DNA of 16,738 bases from GCA-003244245 sp050700495 (GTDB lineage Bacteria; Actinomycetota; Actinomycetes; Mycobacteriales; Pseudonocardiaceae). The notes below the pieces were generated by a model. The model had not been told where the DNA came from, ran no database searches, and saw only the letters and a program-made list of their open reading frames with translations. Below, one piece after another: positions 1 to 6,662 of this stretch (position 1 is its first letter; each line of letters begins with the position of its first letter). Location of the stretch: contig JBOHHF010000312.1 in assembly GCA_050700495.1 (NCBI GenBank), positions 1 through 16,738 on the forward strand, given 5' to 3'. The translations under genes were made by a program, and so were the position numbers.

Positions 1-144
1 ACACTCAGCGACGACCCGGCCGCAGCCGCGGACCTAACCCGCCGAGCACTCGCCGCTACCAACCCCCCACTACCGCCCCATCAGCGCGAGGCGGCGCTAG
101 CCCTTCTGAACCAGGAGGGCCTTCTGAACCAGGAGGGCAGATGA
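1..144 (+). CDS. 3' end of an unknown protein (partial)
   Basis: An open frame enters from the left edge and stops at TGA 142-144, giving the last 47 residues of a protein. The visible tail is Ala-, Leu- and Pro-rich with GC-rich third codon positions. It ends in a duplicated Leu-Leu-Asn-Gln-Glu-Gly hexapeptide produced by an 18-bp tandem repeat just before the stop. No domain can be named from so short a tail. That it is a real gene is inferred from codon use and from being open to the edge. Confidence 0.5.
   Translation, partial: TLSDDPAAAADLTRRALAATNPPLPPHQREAALALLNQEGLLNQEGR
103..138 (+). repeat. 18-bp perfect tandem repeat at gene 3' end
   Basis: Positions 103-120 and 121-138 are identical (CTTCTGAACCAGGAGGGC). 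The repeat is in frame and adds six residues to the C-terminus of the partial gene at the left edge. It also contains AGGAGG, a Shine-Dalgarno-like string, just before the stop. It probably arose by replication slippage. Confidence 0.85.
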
Positions 145-194
145 CCGGCTGACCTACTGACGCAGCAGCAAAGATATTGTGACAACAGCACGGT

Positions 195-719
195 TCACTT
201 CTCTGTCCTGAGGTCCCGAGCCGCCGCCTCGGAGAAAGCTATAAAGCACCCATCGAACTCCGTGAAGTCAACTGAAGGGGTTATTTGCCCGCCCTCGTCT
301 CCCATGTCGGTGTGCTTCGCGGTGGTGGCGGCCAACTTGACCGCGGCTGATGCAAGCGCACGGGCAGCCCCGTCCGTTTCCGGTGAGAGCAGCCCAACGA
401 GCTCCGCATGCGGGCCGGCGGATACCGCGTGCCGCTGAATTGTGGCCAGCCTGACATTCATGTCCTTCCAATGCCGCTGTTCGGTAATCTCGATCTCGGC
501 CCTGAGCTGGATGGCCGTGTTCAGCAGTTCGGCGTACGCCTCTCGGCGTGCCTGCATCCGCTGCTCCTCCTGTTGTCGATTGAATTGGGCCTCTTCACGT
601 CTGAATTGGGCCTCCTCACGTCGAACGTTGGCCCGATGGGTCAACGCAACTCCACCGAGAGCCCCCAGAAGCGCACCAGTCGTAGAGATCACGGTCACGA
701 CAACCGAGAAGTCGGGCAT
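195..719 (-). CDS. Single-pass membrane coiled-coil protein, unknown function
   Basis: This encodes about 174 residues if started at ATG 719 (Met-Pro-Asp-Phe-Ser); a GTG at 755 would add 12 residues encoded partly in a tandem repeat. A hydrophobic segment (about residues 5-28, Val/Thr/Gly/Ala/Leu) forms one N-terminal transmembrane helix. It is followed by a highly charged Arg/Glu/Gln stretch to about residue 85 that should form a coiled coil, then an Ala-rich helical region. Within the coil, RREEAQF-type heptads are duplicated by a 21-bp DNA repeat. Neither start has a convincing Shine-Dalgarno site. The gene is divergent from the iron-sulfur reductase. I do not recognise the family; a membrane-anchored scaffold is only a guess. 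Confidence 0.65.
   Translation of the reverse strand: MPDFSVVVTVISTTGALLGALGGVALTHRANVRREEAQFRREEAQFNRQQEEQRMQARREAYAELLNTAIQLRAEIEITEQRHWKDMNVRLATIQRHAVSAGPHAELVGLLSPETDGAARALASAAVKLAATTAKHTDMGDEGGQITPSVDFTEFDGCFIAFSEAAARDLRTEK
581..622 (-). repeat. 21-bp tandem repeat inside coiled-coil gene
   Basis: Positions 581-601 and 602-622 are a direct repeat with a single mismatch. The unit is exactly seven codons, so it duplicates one heptad of the predicted coiled coil without breaking frame. Length variation between strains would be expected here. Confidence 0.8.
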
Positions 720-734
720 GGAGGAAGTCTGTAG

Positions 735-772
735 GTCACTGACCGTCTGTGTCACTGACCGTCTGTGTCACT
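735..772. repeat. 16-bp tandem repeat at 5' end of coiled-coil gene
   Basis: The unit GTCACTGACCGTCTGT occurs at 735-750 and 751-766, with a partial third copy at 767-772. Because 16 is not a multiple of three, copy-number change would shift the frame of any translation started at the upstream GTG 755 but not from ATG 719. The repeat covers the probable promoter or leader of the minus-strand gene. Confidence 0.8.
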
Positions 773-799
773 GCTCGGGTGCCCCGCGGGTACCCGAGC
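773..799. other. GC-rich inverted repeat in divergent intergenic region
   Basis: GCTCGGGT (773-780) and ACCCGAGC (792-799) are exact reverse complements around an 11-nt GC-rich loop. The hairpin sits between two divergent genes. There is no U-tract on either side, so a terminator is unlikely; an operator or a structured leader is possible. Apart from this I see no feature in 773-958. Confidence 0.4.
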
Positions 800-958
800 C
801 CGCGAGCCCGCCCGCAGACAGTCCGGGGAAGGTACGCTGGCGGCCATCTTGAGCCGGTCGAACCGAGCAGTGTCCTAGCTTGCGTCGCGAGCTGTCTGGC
901 TACTGGGCAGTAACCCGTCGTAGTCTGCGACCAGAGAACTCTTCCGGTCTCCGGCTAC

Positions 959-963
959 GGAGG
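959..963 (+). promoter_or_regulatory. Ribosome binding site deciding the reductase start
   Basis: GGAGG at 959-963 lies 8 nt before GTG 972 and 11 nt before ATG 975, but overlaps an upstream GTG at 963. Spacing therefore favours GTG 972 or ATG 975 over 963. Confidence 0.6.
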
Positions 964-971
964 TGAACGCC

Positions 972-3200
972 GTGATGGCATCGCGACTTGCGATCGGCCT
1001 GGGGCTCACAGTTTTGACGATCATCTTCGCTGTTCGACGGGTGCGATGGCTCTACGCCTTGATCCGCTCGGGGCAGCCGGCGTCCGGCCGGATCGAGAAC
1101 TTGGGAGAGCGGTTACGGGCTCAGCTGGTCGAGGTGTTCGGGCAGCGGCGGCTTTTGAAGTGGACGATCCCGGGGCTGGCGCACTTCTTCACCTTCTGGG
1201 GCTTCGTGATCCTCATCACGGTCTACGTCGAGGCCTACGGGGCGCTGTTCGACGAGAACTTCGCCATCCCGCTGATCGGGCGCTCACCGGTGCTGGGTTT
1301 TCTGCAGGACTTCATCGCCCTCGCGGTACTCGCGTCGATCATCACCTTCGCGGTCATGCGGATACGACAGGCCCCGGAGCGCCAGCAGCGGGCGTCGCGC
1401 TTCTACGGCTCGCACACCGGCGGCGCGTGGCTCATCCTGTTCATGATCTTCAACGTGATCGCGACGATGTTCCTGTTCCGCGGGACCGCGGTGAACACCG
1501 GCACCTTTCCCTACGCTGAAGGCGCGTTCGCCTCGGAGGCGGCCGGCGCACTGCTGGCACCGCTGGGCGCGGGTGCCAACGAGGTGCTGGAGACGGTCGG
1601 GCTGCTGCTGCACATCGGCGTCATGCTGGGCTTTCTGATCATCGTGCTGTACTCCAAGCACCTGCACATCTTCGTCGCGCCGATCAACGTCTCCGCCAAG
1701 CGGATGCCCACGGCGCTCGGCCCGCTGCTGCCGATGGAGTCGGGCGGCAAGGAGATCGACTTCGAGGATCCCGGTGAGGACGACGTCTTCGGCCGCGGCA
1801 AGATCGAGGACTTCACCTGGAAGGGCATGCTGGATTTCGCGACCTGCACCGAGTGCGGTCGCTGCCAGAGCCAGTGCCCGGCGTGGAACACCGGCAAGCC
1901 GCTGTCCCCCAAGCTCGTGATCATGGACCTGCGCGACCACCTGTTCGCCAAGGCGCCCTATCTGATCGGTGGCCAGGCCATACCTGATGGACACGGTCCC
2001 GATCACAGCGACGTCGACGTGCTGGCGCTGGCTGCCGGAAACGGTCATCACGTGCCCGAGTCGGGCTTCGGCCGGGTTCCCGGATCGGGTCCGGAGCAGG
2101 CCGCTCGCCCGCTGGTGGGCAGCGCCGAGGTAGGCGGCGTGATCGATCCGGACGTGCTGTGGTCGTGCACCACCTGCGGGGCCTGCGTGGAGCAGTGCCC
2201 GGTGGACATCGAGCACGTCGACCATATTGTGGATATGCGCCGCTACCAGGTGCTGATCGAGGCGGAGTTCCCCACCGAGCTGGGCACGCTGTTCCGCAAT
2301 CTGGAGAACAAGGGCAACCCGTGGGGGCAGAACCAGTCAGCCCGGATGGACTGGACGAAGGGTCTGGACTTCGAGGTCCCGCAGCTGGCCGAAGAGACGC
2401 TGCCCGACGACGTCGAGTACCTGTTCTGGATCGGCTGCGCCGGCGCCTTTGACGACAATGCGCGGCGGACGGTGCGGGCCACCGCCGAACTGCTGCACGT
2501 TGCCGGCGTCAACTACGTGGTCCTGGGGGACGGCGAGACGTGCACGGGTGATCCGGCCCGCCGATCGGGCAATGAATTCGTCTTCCAGATGCTCGCGCAG
2601 CAGAACGTCGAGACCCTCAACACGGCGTTTGACGGGCGCGAACCGGGTCGCCGCAAGATCGTGGCGACCTGCCCGCACTGCTTCAATACCCTGGGCAGGG
2701 AGTACCCGCAGCTTGACGGGCACTACGAGGTGGTGCACCACACCCAGCTGCTCAACCAGCTGGTGCGGGACAAGCGGCTCGTGCCCGTGCCCGCCCCCGA
2801 CGCCGGTACCGTCACCTATCACGATCCGTGCTATTTGGGCAGGCACAACGAGGTGTACTCGCCGCCACGCGAGCTGGTCGGCGCGTCCGGTGCGCAGCTG
2901 ACCGAGATGCCGCGCCACGCCGACCGTTCGATGTGCTGCGGCGCCGGTGGCGCCCGGATGTGGATGGAGGAGCGCATCGGCAAGCGGGTCAACCTGGATC
3001 GGGTCGACGAGGCGATCGCCACCAAGACCTCCGCGATCGCCACCGGGTGCCCGTTCTGCCGGGTGATGCTCACCGACGGCCTCACCACCCGCGAGTCCGA
3101 AGGCACCGCCGGCACGACCCGAGAGGTACTCGACGTCGCCCAGCTCCTCCTCGCGAGCGTCAAACGGGGCGAGCCGAAACCGCCAATCGGCTCCGAATAG
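972..3200 (+). CDS. Membrane-bound iron-sulfur reductase, heterodisulfide-reductase type
   Basis: The protein has about 742 residues. The N-terminal 235 residues hold about five transmembrane helices (near 5-22, 64-88, 105-128, 150-170 and 205-228), resembling a nitrate-reductase gamma or HdrE-type quinone/haem domain. Two ferredoxin 4Fe-4S motifs follow: Cys292/295/298/302 and Cys399/402/405/409, each CxxCxxCxxxCP. Two C-terminal cysteine-rich CCG domains include Cys489, Cys524, CPHC at 567-570, Cys620, the Cys-Cys pair 655-656 and CPFC at 693-696. This is the architecture of the HdrD/GlpC-like proteins, related to mycobacterial Rv0338c. Such proteins are thought to move electrons between a membrane carrier and a cytoplasmic donor; the actual substrate is unknown. 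The convergent neighbour is the Clp-N protein, separated by a hairpin. Confidence 0.92.
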   Translation: MMASRLAIGLGLTVLTIIFAVRRVRWLYALIRSGQPASGRIENLGERLRAQLVEVFGQRRLLKWTIPGLAHFFTFWGFVILITVYVEAYGALFDENFAIPLIGRSPVLGFLQDFIALAVLASIITFAVMRIRQAPERQQRASRFYGSHTGGAWLILFMIFNVIATMFLFRGTAVNTGTFPYAEGAFASEAAGALLAPLGAGANEVLETVGLLLHIGVMLGFLIIVLYSKHLHIFVAPINVSAKRMPTALGPLLPMESGGKEIDFEDPGEDDVFGRGKIEDFTWKGMLDFATCTECGRCQSQCPAWNTGKPLSPKLVIMDLRDHLFAKAPYLIGGQAIPDGHGPDHSDVDVLALAAGNGHHVPESGFGRVPGSGPEQAARPLVGSAEVGGVIDPDVLWSCTTCGACVEQCPVDIEHVDHIVDMRRYQVLIEAEFPTELGTLFRNLENKGNPWGQNQSARMDWTKGLDFEVPQLAEETLPDDVEYLFWIGCAGAFDDNARRTVRATAELLHVAGVNYVVLGDGETCTGDPARRSGNEFVFQMLAQQNVETLNTAFDGREPGRRKIVATCPHCFNTLGREYPQLDGHYEVVHHTQLLNQLVRDKRLVPVPAPDAGTVTYHDPCYLGRHNEVYSPPRELVGASGAQLTEMPRHADRSMCCGAGGARMWMEERIGKRVNLDRVDEAIATKTSAIATGCPFCRVMLTDGLTTRESEGTAGTTREVLDVAQLLLASVKRGEPKPPIGSE

Positions 3201-3223
3201 CACCCAACACGGAGGCCGAAACC

Positions 3224-3243
3224 GCCATTCGACTCCGAATGGC
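3224..3243. terminator. Bidirectional terminator-like hairpin between convergent genes
   Basis: GCCATTCG (3224-3231) and CGAATGGC (3236-3243) form a perfect 8-bp stem with a 4-nt loop in the 53-nt gap between convergent genes. No U-tract follows, as is common in high-GC actinobacteria. A second, imperfect copy of the same block overlaps the end of the upstream gene (about 3172-3202), so the hairpin appears to have been duplicated. Confidence 0.55.
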
Positions 3244-3253
3244 GACCCGGCAG

Positions 3254-3970
3254 CTACTGCTTGAGCAGGGTGAGGACGTTGTTGCGGAGGTCCCTGAGCT
3301 GCCCACCTTGAGCGATGATGACCTGCGCGCCGACGCCCTCCCCCTCACGCAGGAGGCCGAGCAGGATGTGCTCCGTGCCGATGTAGTTGTGATTGAGATG
3401 GTGTGACTCACGCAGTGCCAGCTCAAGCACCTTCTTGGACCTGGGGGTGAACGGTATGTGGCCCTTGCTCGGCGTTTCCTGACCGCAGCCGATGATCTCC
3501 TCGATCTCGGCGCGGGCCGCGTCCAGCGTCACGCCGGCGCCGTGGAGGGCCTGTGCACCGACGCCCTCGACCTCGGTCAGCACGCCAAGCAGGAGGTGCT
3601 CGGTGCCGATGTAGTTGTGACGTAGCCGCCGAGCCTCCTCCTGGGCCAGCACGACCACCCGCCGTGCCGGAGGGGTGAAGCGGGTGAACATCCCACCCAC
3701 GGTGGACTCCACGCCGCCCTTGAACTTGCCGATCAGCGAGCGCAATGCGGAGTGGCGCTGCTGGGCCGCCTGCTTGGTGACACCGAGCGCGGTGCCGATC
3801 TGGGACCACGAGCACCCGGCGGTCCGGGCCTCCTGGACGAAGTGGTCGAGCAGTTTCTCCCCGAGATCGGACAGCTCCTGCTGCCGGCGCGCCGCGCTGG
3901 CCAGCACCTCAAGCGGTTCGGAGCTGCACGCCAGCCCCCGGGTCTGGGTAATGAGTTCATCGAGTGTCAT
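3254..3970 (-). CDS. HTH plus double Clp-N (Clp R) domain protein
   Basis: The protein has 238 residues. Residues about 30-72 contain a helix-turn-helix-like segment (WSQIGTALGVTKQAAQQR, 55-72). Residues 96-160 and 172-236 are two Clp R repeats, each with the hallmark HNYIGTEH(L/I)LLG motif (118-129 and 194-205). In ClpC and ClpA this N-domain binds adaptors and substrates. Here there is no AAA+ ATPase, so the protein cannot unfold substrates itself. By family knowledge, free-standing Clp-N proteins may act as adaptors, decoys or regulators; the HTH suggests DNA binding. The start is ATG 3970, with a promoter immediately upstream that predicts a leaderless mRNA. It lies downstream of dcd but has its own promoter. 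Confidence 0.88.
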   Translation of the reverse strand: MTLDELITQTRGLACSSEPLEVLASAARRQQELSDLGEKLLDHFVQEARTAGCSWSQIGTALGVTKQAAQQRHSALRSLIGKFKGGVESTVGGMFTRFTPPARRVVVLAQEEARRLRHNYIGTEHLLLGVLTEVEGVGAQALHGAGVTLDAARAEIEEIIGCGQETPSKGHIPFTPRSKKVLELALRESHHLNHNYIGTEHILLGLLREGEGVGAQVIIAQGGQLRDLRNNVLTLLKQ

Positions 3971-3976
3971 CCGTCA

Positions 3977-4005
3977 ACTATCGCTTGACGCGGGCGATTC
4001 GTCAA
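3977..4005 (-). promoter_or_regulatory. Leaderless promoter of the HTH-Clp-N gene
   Basis: Read on the minus strand, TTGACG (4005-4000) and GATAGT (3982-3977) are separated by 17 bp. The -10 box ends 7 nt before ATG 3970, so transcription should begin at or within a base of the start codon. No Shine-Dalgarno site is present, as expected for a leaderless message. The TTGACG string recurs twice more in the 50-bp gap (around 4016-4011 and 3977-3972). Confidence 0.6.
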
Positions 4006-4022
4006 TGACGTCTTGACGACGA

Positions 4023-5471
4023 TCAGCGGCGGGTGTCGACGCGCTGGAAGTTGAGATAGGCCCGAGACGGCGTGGGCCCCCGCTGGCCCTGGTAGCGGGA
4101 CCCCACGCCGGCGCTGCCGTACGGGTGCTCGGCGGGGCTGGACAGCCGGAACAGGCACAGCTGCCCGATCTTCATTCCCGGCCACAGTGTGATCGGCAGG
4201 TTGGCCACATTGGACAGCTCCAGAGTGATGTGGCCGGTGAACCCAGGGTCGATGAAACCTGCCGTGGAGTGCGTCAGCAACCCGAGCCGGCCCAGGCTGG
4301 AATTGTGGGTGGGGATGAAGGTCGGCCCCGCCAGGAAGAGACCGTCCTCGGCATCGACCTCGATGCAGCGGACGGGGCGTGTCGGTACTGGGCGAACGTC
4401 GACGACAGCCCGGAATCGCTGCACCGGCCCGTTCTTGATCCTGGAGATCTTCCGCTCGAGCCGGAACACGTCCAGGTGCGGGGTGAACTTCACTTGGTAC
4501 GCCACCCCGTGATCGATGCCGCGGAGGGTCACCTTCTTCTTCCGCTTCACCGGTCGCAGTCCGAGGCTTGCCGCCAACTCGAGCACCGCGTCGGCGAGAT
4601 TCTCGCGGGTACTCACGAACTCGCAGCGTCCGTAAGTGTCCACGTACCCGTCAGAGTCCATCAGTCCCTGCAGCAACGCCAAACGCTGCGGTACCGACGA
4701 TCGTAGATAGATCTCGGGAACGTGTTTGCTGCTCTGCTCGTCGCCTGCACCGCACGTGGTCTCAGCGCAGCTACGTGTGCCATCCCCGAGCCAGATACCG
4801 AGCACGTACGGGTCGATCGGCAACGGTTGTTCCGGGTATCGCACCGCGTCAGCCATTGCGACCTGGTGGTTGTACTCCTTTCCCGAGCGCAGGGAGCCGG
4901 CGAGTTCGCCCGTGGTACGTACTTCAGCGCAGCCACCGTGCTTGCGGGCAGACTTGGTCGTGGTCAGCCAGCGGTGGCTGACATCCGCGACGATGCTCTG
5001 GCCGTCCGAGAACAGCACCTCGTAGCAGGGGCGGCCAACCATGGTCCCGGTCGCGTTCATGACCGGGTACGCCCTGCCGTCAGCGCCGAACACCTCATCA
5101 CCGACCTGAAGTTGGCCCATCGTCCGCCATCCCTGTGGGGTGGGAATCGGGGTATCGACCGCGAGTGCCTTACCCTCAAGCCGGCCGGCAAGGTCATCAG
5201 GCAGCGTGAGCTGCTCGAAAGTGGAACCGAGCACGAACTCACCAGGATGCAAGACAAACGGCTCGTCACCCTCCGGCTCAACCAGCGACGTGAGCTCATC
5301 CTGTTGCTGGGCCGGATCGATGTGGGTGTACTTCGTGTTGACGAAGACCCGGAAGAAGCGGTCCAGCCGCACGTCGATGCTGGAAGGCTGGAGCATCTTC
5401 AGGTCGAAGGGGTCGACGCCCAGGCGCCCGGCGTCGATCTCGGCCCGCAGGTCGCGGTCGGACAGCAGCAC
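4023..5471 (-). CDS. dcd: dCTP deaminase precursor interrupted by an intein
   Basis: The open frame encodes 482 residues: an N-extein of 101, an intein of 289 (residues 102-390) and a C-extein of 92. The joined exteins give a 193-residue protein close to the usual actinobacterial Dcd length of about 190. Landmarks are the LEGK end of the N-extein, SSLGRLGL at the start of the C-extein (active-site Ser/Arg loop), IDPGFTGHITLEL with the catalytic Glu, and the C-terminal nucleotide-binding tail YQGQRGPTPSRAY. Actinobacterial Dcd, as shown for M. tuberculosis, both deaminates dCTP and hydrolyses dUTP to dUMP, feeding dTMP synthesis in the cytoplasm. The start is GTG 5471, preceded by AGGGTG with 5-nt spacing. 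It is divergent from tRNA-Gly. Confidence 0.95.
   Translation of the reverse strand: MLLSDRDLRAEIDAGRLGVDPFDLKMLQPSSIDVRLDRFFRVFVNTKYTHIDPAQQQDELTSLVEPEGDEPFVLHPGEFVLGSTFEQLTLPDDLAGRLEGKALAVDTPIPTPQGWRTMGQLQVGDEVFGADGRAYPVMNATGTMVGRPCYEVLFSDGQSIVADVSHRWLTTTKSARKHGGCAEVRTTGELAGSLRSGKEYNHQVAMADAVRYPEQPLPIDPYVLGIWLGDGTRSCAETTCGAGDEQSSKHVPEIYLRSSVPQRLALLQGLMDSDGYVDTYGRCEFVSTRENLADAVLELAASLGLRPVKRKKKVTLRGIDHGVAYQVKFTPHLDVFRLERKISRIKNGPVQRFRAVVDVRPVPTRPVRCIEVDAEDGLFLAGPTFIPTHNSSLGRLGLLTHSTAGFIDPGFTGHITLELSNVANLPITLWPGMKIGQLCLFRLSSPAEHPYGSAGVGSRYQGQRGPTPSRAYLNFQRVDTRR
4302..5168 (-). other. Class 3-type intein with reduced LAGLIDADG region
   Basis: This intein of 289 residues runs from Ala1 (codon 5168-5166) to Asn289 (codon 4304-4302), with Ser as +1 residue. 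Intein numbering: block A starts ALAVDTPIPTPQGW; block B contains SHRW with His65 and Trp67; block C is LGIWLGDGT (Asp129); block D contains KHVPEIYL (148-155); block E is LLQGLMDSDGY (Asp173); block F is VRCIEVD with Cys268; block G ends Thr287-His288-Asn289. Lack of Cys or Ser at position 1 together with the Trp-Cys-Thr set is the signature of class 3 inteins, in which the block F Cys makes the first acyl shift. The two LAGLIDADG helices are only about 40 residues apart, so much of the first endonuclease lobe is missing. Confidence 0.9.
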
Positions 5472-5600
5472 GGCGTCACCCTAGCGACGTCCACCGACGT
5501 TTCGGCGTGCGAGCACGCGGTGCGGTCCCCACTCTGCCGGACCCAAACGCCACCTCGGAGACCCGCTCCGGGCCCGACCCATGTTAGGCTCAGCGGCGCT

Positions 5601-5674
5601 GCGGGTGTAGTTCAATGGTAGAATGAGAGCTTCCCAAGCTCTAGACGCGGGTTCGATTCCCGTCACCCGCTCCA
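5601..5674 (+). tRNA. tRNA-Gly (anticodon CCC)
   Basis: A full cloverleaf can be folded. The acceptor stem GCGGGTG (5601-5607) pairs with CACCCGC (5664-5670). The anticodon stem AGAGC/GCTCT flanks loop TTCCCAA (5631-5637) with anticodon CCC at 5633-5635, and the T-arm is CGGGT-TCGATTC-CCG. A CCA end is encoded at 5672-5674. The 3' half is the attachment site used by the downstream element. It is divergent from dcd; a TAGGCT string at 5585-5590 may be its -10 box. Confidence 0.95.
5631..5674 (+). other. attL core in the tRNA-Gly 3' half
   Basis: These 44 bp (anticodon loop to CCA) recur at 13740-13783 with one mismatch (5664 A versus 13773 G). Integration into the 3' half of a tRNA gene that leaves the tRNA intact is typical of actinomycete integrative elements, and the integrase remnant lies directly beside this copy. 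Confidence 0.88.
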
Positions 5675-5677
5675 ATT

Positions 5678-5724
5678 ACAAAAGCCCAGTTCACAGGTTG
5701 TCTTCTGTGGATATGCGCTTTTGT
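5678..5724 (+). terminator. Hairpin after tRNA-Gly (element-borne)
   Basis: ACAAAAGC (5678-5685) pairs with GCTTTTGT (5717-5724). An inner stem CACAG/CTGTG (5692-5696, 5705-5709) lies within it, and the right arm supplies a T-run. It should terminate the tRNA transcript. The block is recognisably similar to the hairpin that follows attR at 13788-13830. Confidence 0.6.
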
Positions 5725-5748
5725 GATTGGTGGTCATCATTTCCCGCC

Positions 5749-5771
5749 GTGCTGTCCACGTGCTGTTAGCC
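5749..5771 (+). repeat. Putative integrase arm-type site, left copy
   Basis: GTGCTGTCCACGTGCTGTTA plus GCC recurs at 13636-13658 with two mismatches. It overlaps the stop codon of the integrase remnant. In the circular form of the element the two copies would lie on either side of the attP core, as arm-type integrase sites do. The role is inferred from position. Confidence 0.5.
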
Positions 5772-6431
5772 AGTCGGCACGAGCACGCCGCTAGCCCCAT
5801 TCTCATCGTCGTCATCCGGGCCGTCCGGCGTGCGGTCTGCGTCGCCAGCCAGCCACTCGCACCCAGCTGCCGTCGGGCGCGAGGTCCCGTCGCCGCAATG
5901 CAGTCACCTCGCCCCACCGCAGCGTCCCGAACACCGACAGCAGGATCAGTGCCCGGTAGCGCGGATGCTTCATCCGGTCGGCCAGGTCGAACACTTCCGC
6001 CAGCGACAAGACCGGCCGTTCCTCCGGGTTCTCCAGACCGGCGCCCCGGACCGCAGCAGGTCTGCGCGCCATGTGCGAACCATCGGCGTATCGATCGCGC
6101 TCAGCTGGGCGCCCCCGATCTTCGGCGAAACGTAGCGGTCGAGCAGTCGGCGATAGAGCGCCCTCGTGCTCGGCCGCAGGCCCGGACGCTGCTCGATCCA
6201 GGTTTCTGCGTAGTCGCGGAGTTGCACCGTCGCCCGCTCGGGATCGAACCACTCCCGCCGCAGGATCGTCGTCTCAACCTGGACCAGCCACCGATCGGCG
6301 GACGTTGCCGAGTCGAACGTGCGCGGCGCGGCGTGTCGTTGACCATCCGGCCCCAGGTAGCTCGCTTGGTGCCGACCGGACGGCAGCTTGCGGACCCAGC
6401 CGAACCGGCGGCGACGCCCTCTCTTCGCCAT
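5766..6431 (-). pseudogene. int: Tyrosine integrase of the element, decayed
   Basis: ATG 6431 begins MAKRGRRRRFGWVRKLPSGR and continues through the N-terminal arm-binding and SAM-like core-binding regions (DYAETWIEQRPGLRPSTRAL, then LDRYVSPKIGGAQLSAID). Near 6040 the frame changes: downstream sequence in another frame reads GLENPEERPVLSLAEVFDLA and FGTLRWGEVTALRRRDL, which contains the first catalytic Arg. Near 5855 a second junction leads, in a third frame, to an acidic tail GPDDDDENGASGVLVPTG ending at TAA 5768-5766. Intact relatives have about 380-400 codons; only about 220 codons' worth of sequence remain. The Lys, His-x-x-Arg and Tyr catalytic region is gone, so this protein cannot recombine DNA. 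Its start overlaps the xis stop (TGATG). Confidence 0.85.
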
Positions 6432-6646
6432 CACGCCACCCCCCGCAGGCTGCGCCACGCGGTGGTGGCGGTGATCGGCTCGACTCGACCAGCAGCTAGC
6501 CACTCATCGAGATCGGATAGCGCGAAGCGGACGTGTCGGCCGACGTGGTGAAAGGCGATCCGCCGCTCAGCGACAAGCCGCCGCACGAACCGCTCGGAGG
6601 TGTTCAGATAGACGGCCGTCTCTGGGACAGTCAGGTACTTCTGCAT
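6431..6646 (-). CDS. xis: Excisionase, MerR-like HTH
   Basis: The 71-residue protein MQKYLTVPETAVYLNTSERF… has a helix-turn-helix at about residues 5-40 and the wing residues FHHVGRHVRFALSDLDEWL typical of the excisionase/DNA-binding (HTH_17) family. Such proteins bend the element ends and favour excision by the integrase. The start at ATG 6646 is preceded by a purine-rich GAGGGGGAAG site. The gene is intact and overlaps int by one base, the usual actinomycete element order. With int broken it probably has no partner here. Confidence 0.88.
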   Translation of the reverse strand: MQKYLTVPETAVYLNTSERFVRRLVAERRIAFHHVGRHVRFALSDLDEWLAAGRVEPITATTAWRSLRGVA

Positions 6647-6662
6647 GGTTCTTCCCCCTCTC

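Noticed and set aside
408..852. Plus-strand frames overlapping the coiled-coil membrane gene
   Set aside because: They are Ser/Arg/Cys-rich shadows without a start signal; the minus-strand product has a sensible helix and coiled coil.
1284..3203. Minus-strand frames of about 290-310 codons opposite the reductase
   Set aside because: They are shadows of the strongly supported reductase gene; compositions are His/Arg/Gly-rich without family features.
4125..5621. Plus-strand frames opposite dcd
   Set aside because: They are shadows; dcd exteins and intein motifs are unmistakable on the other strand.
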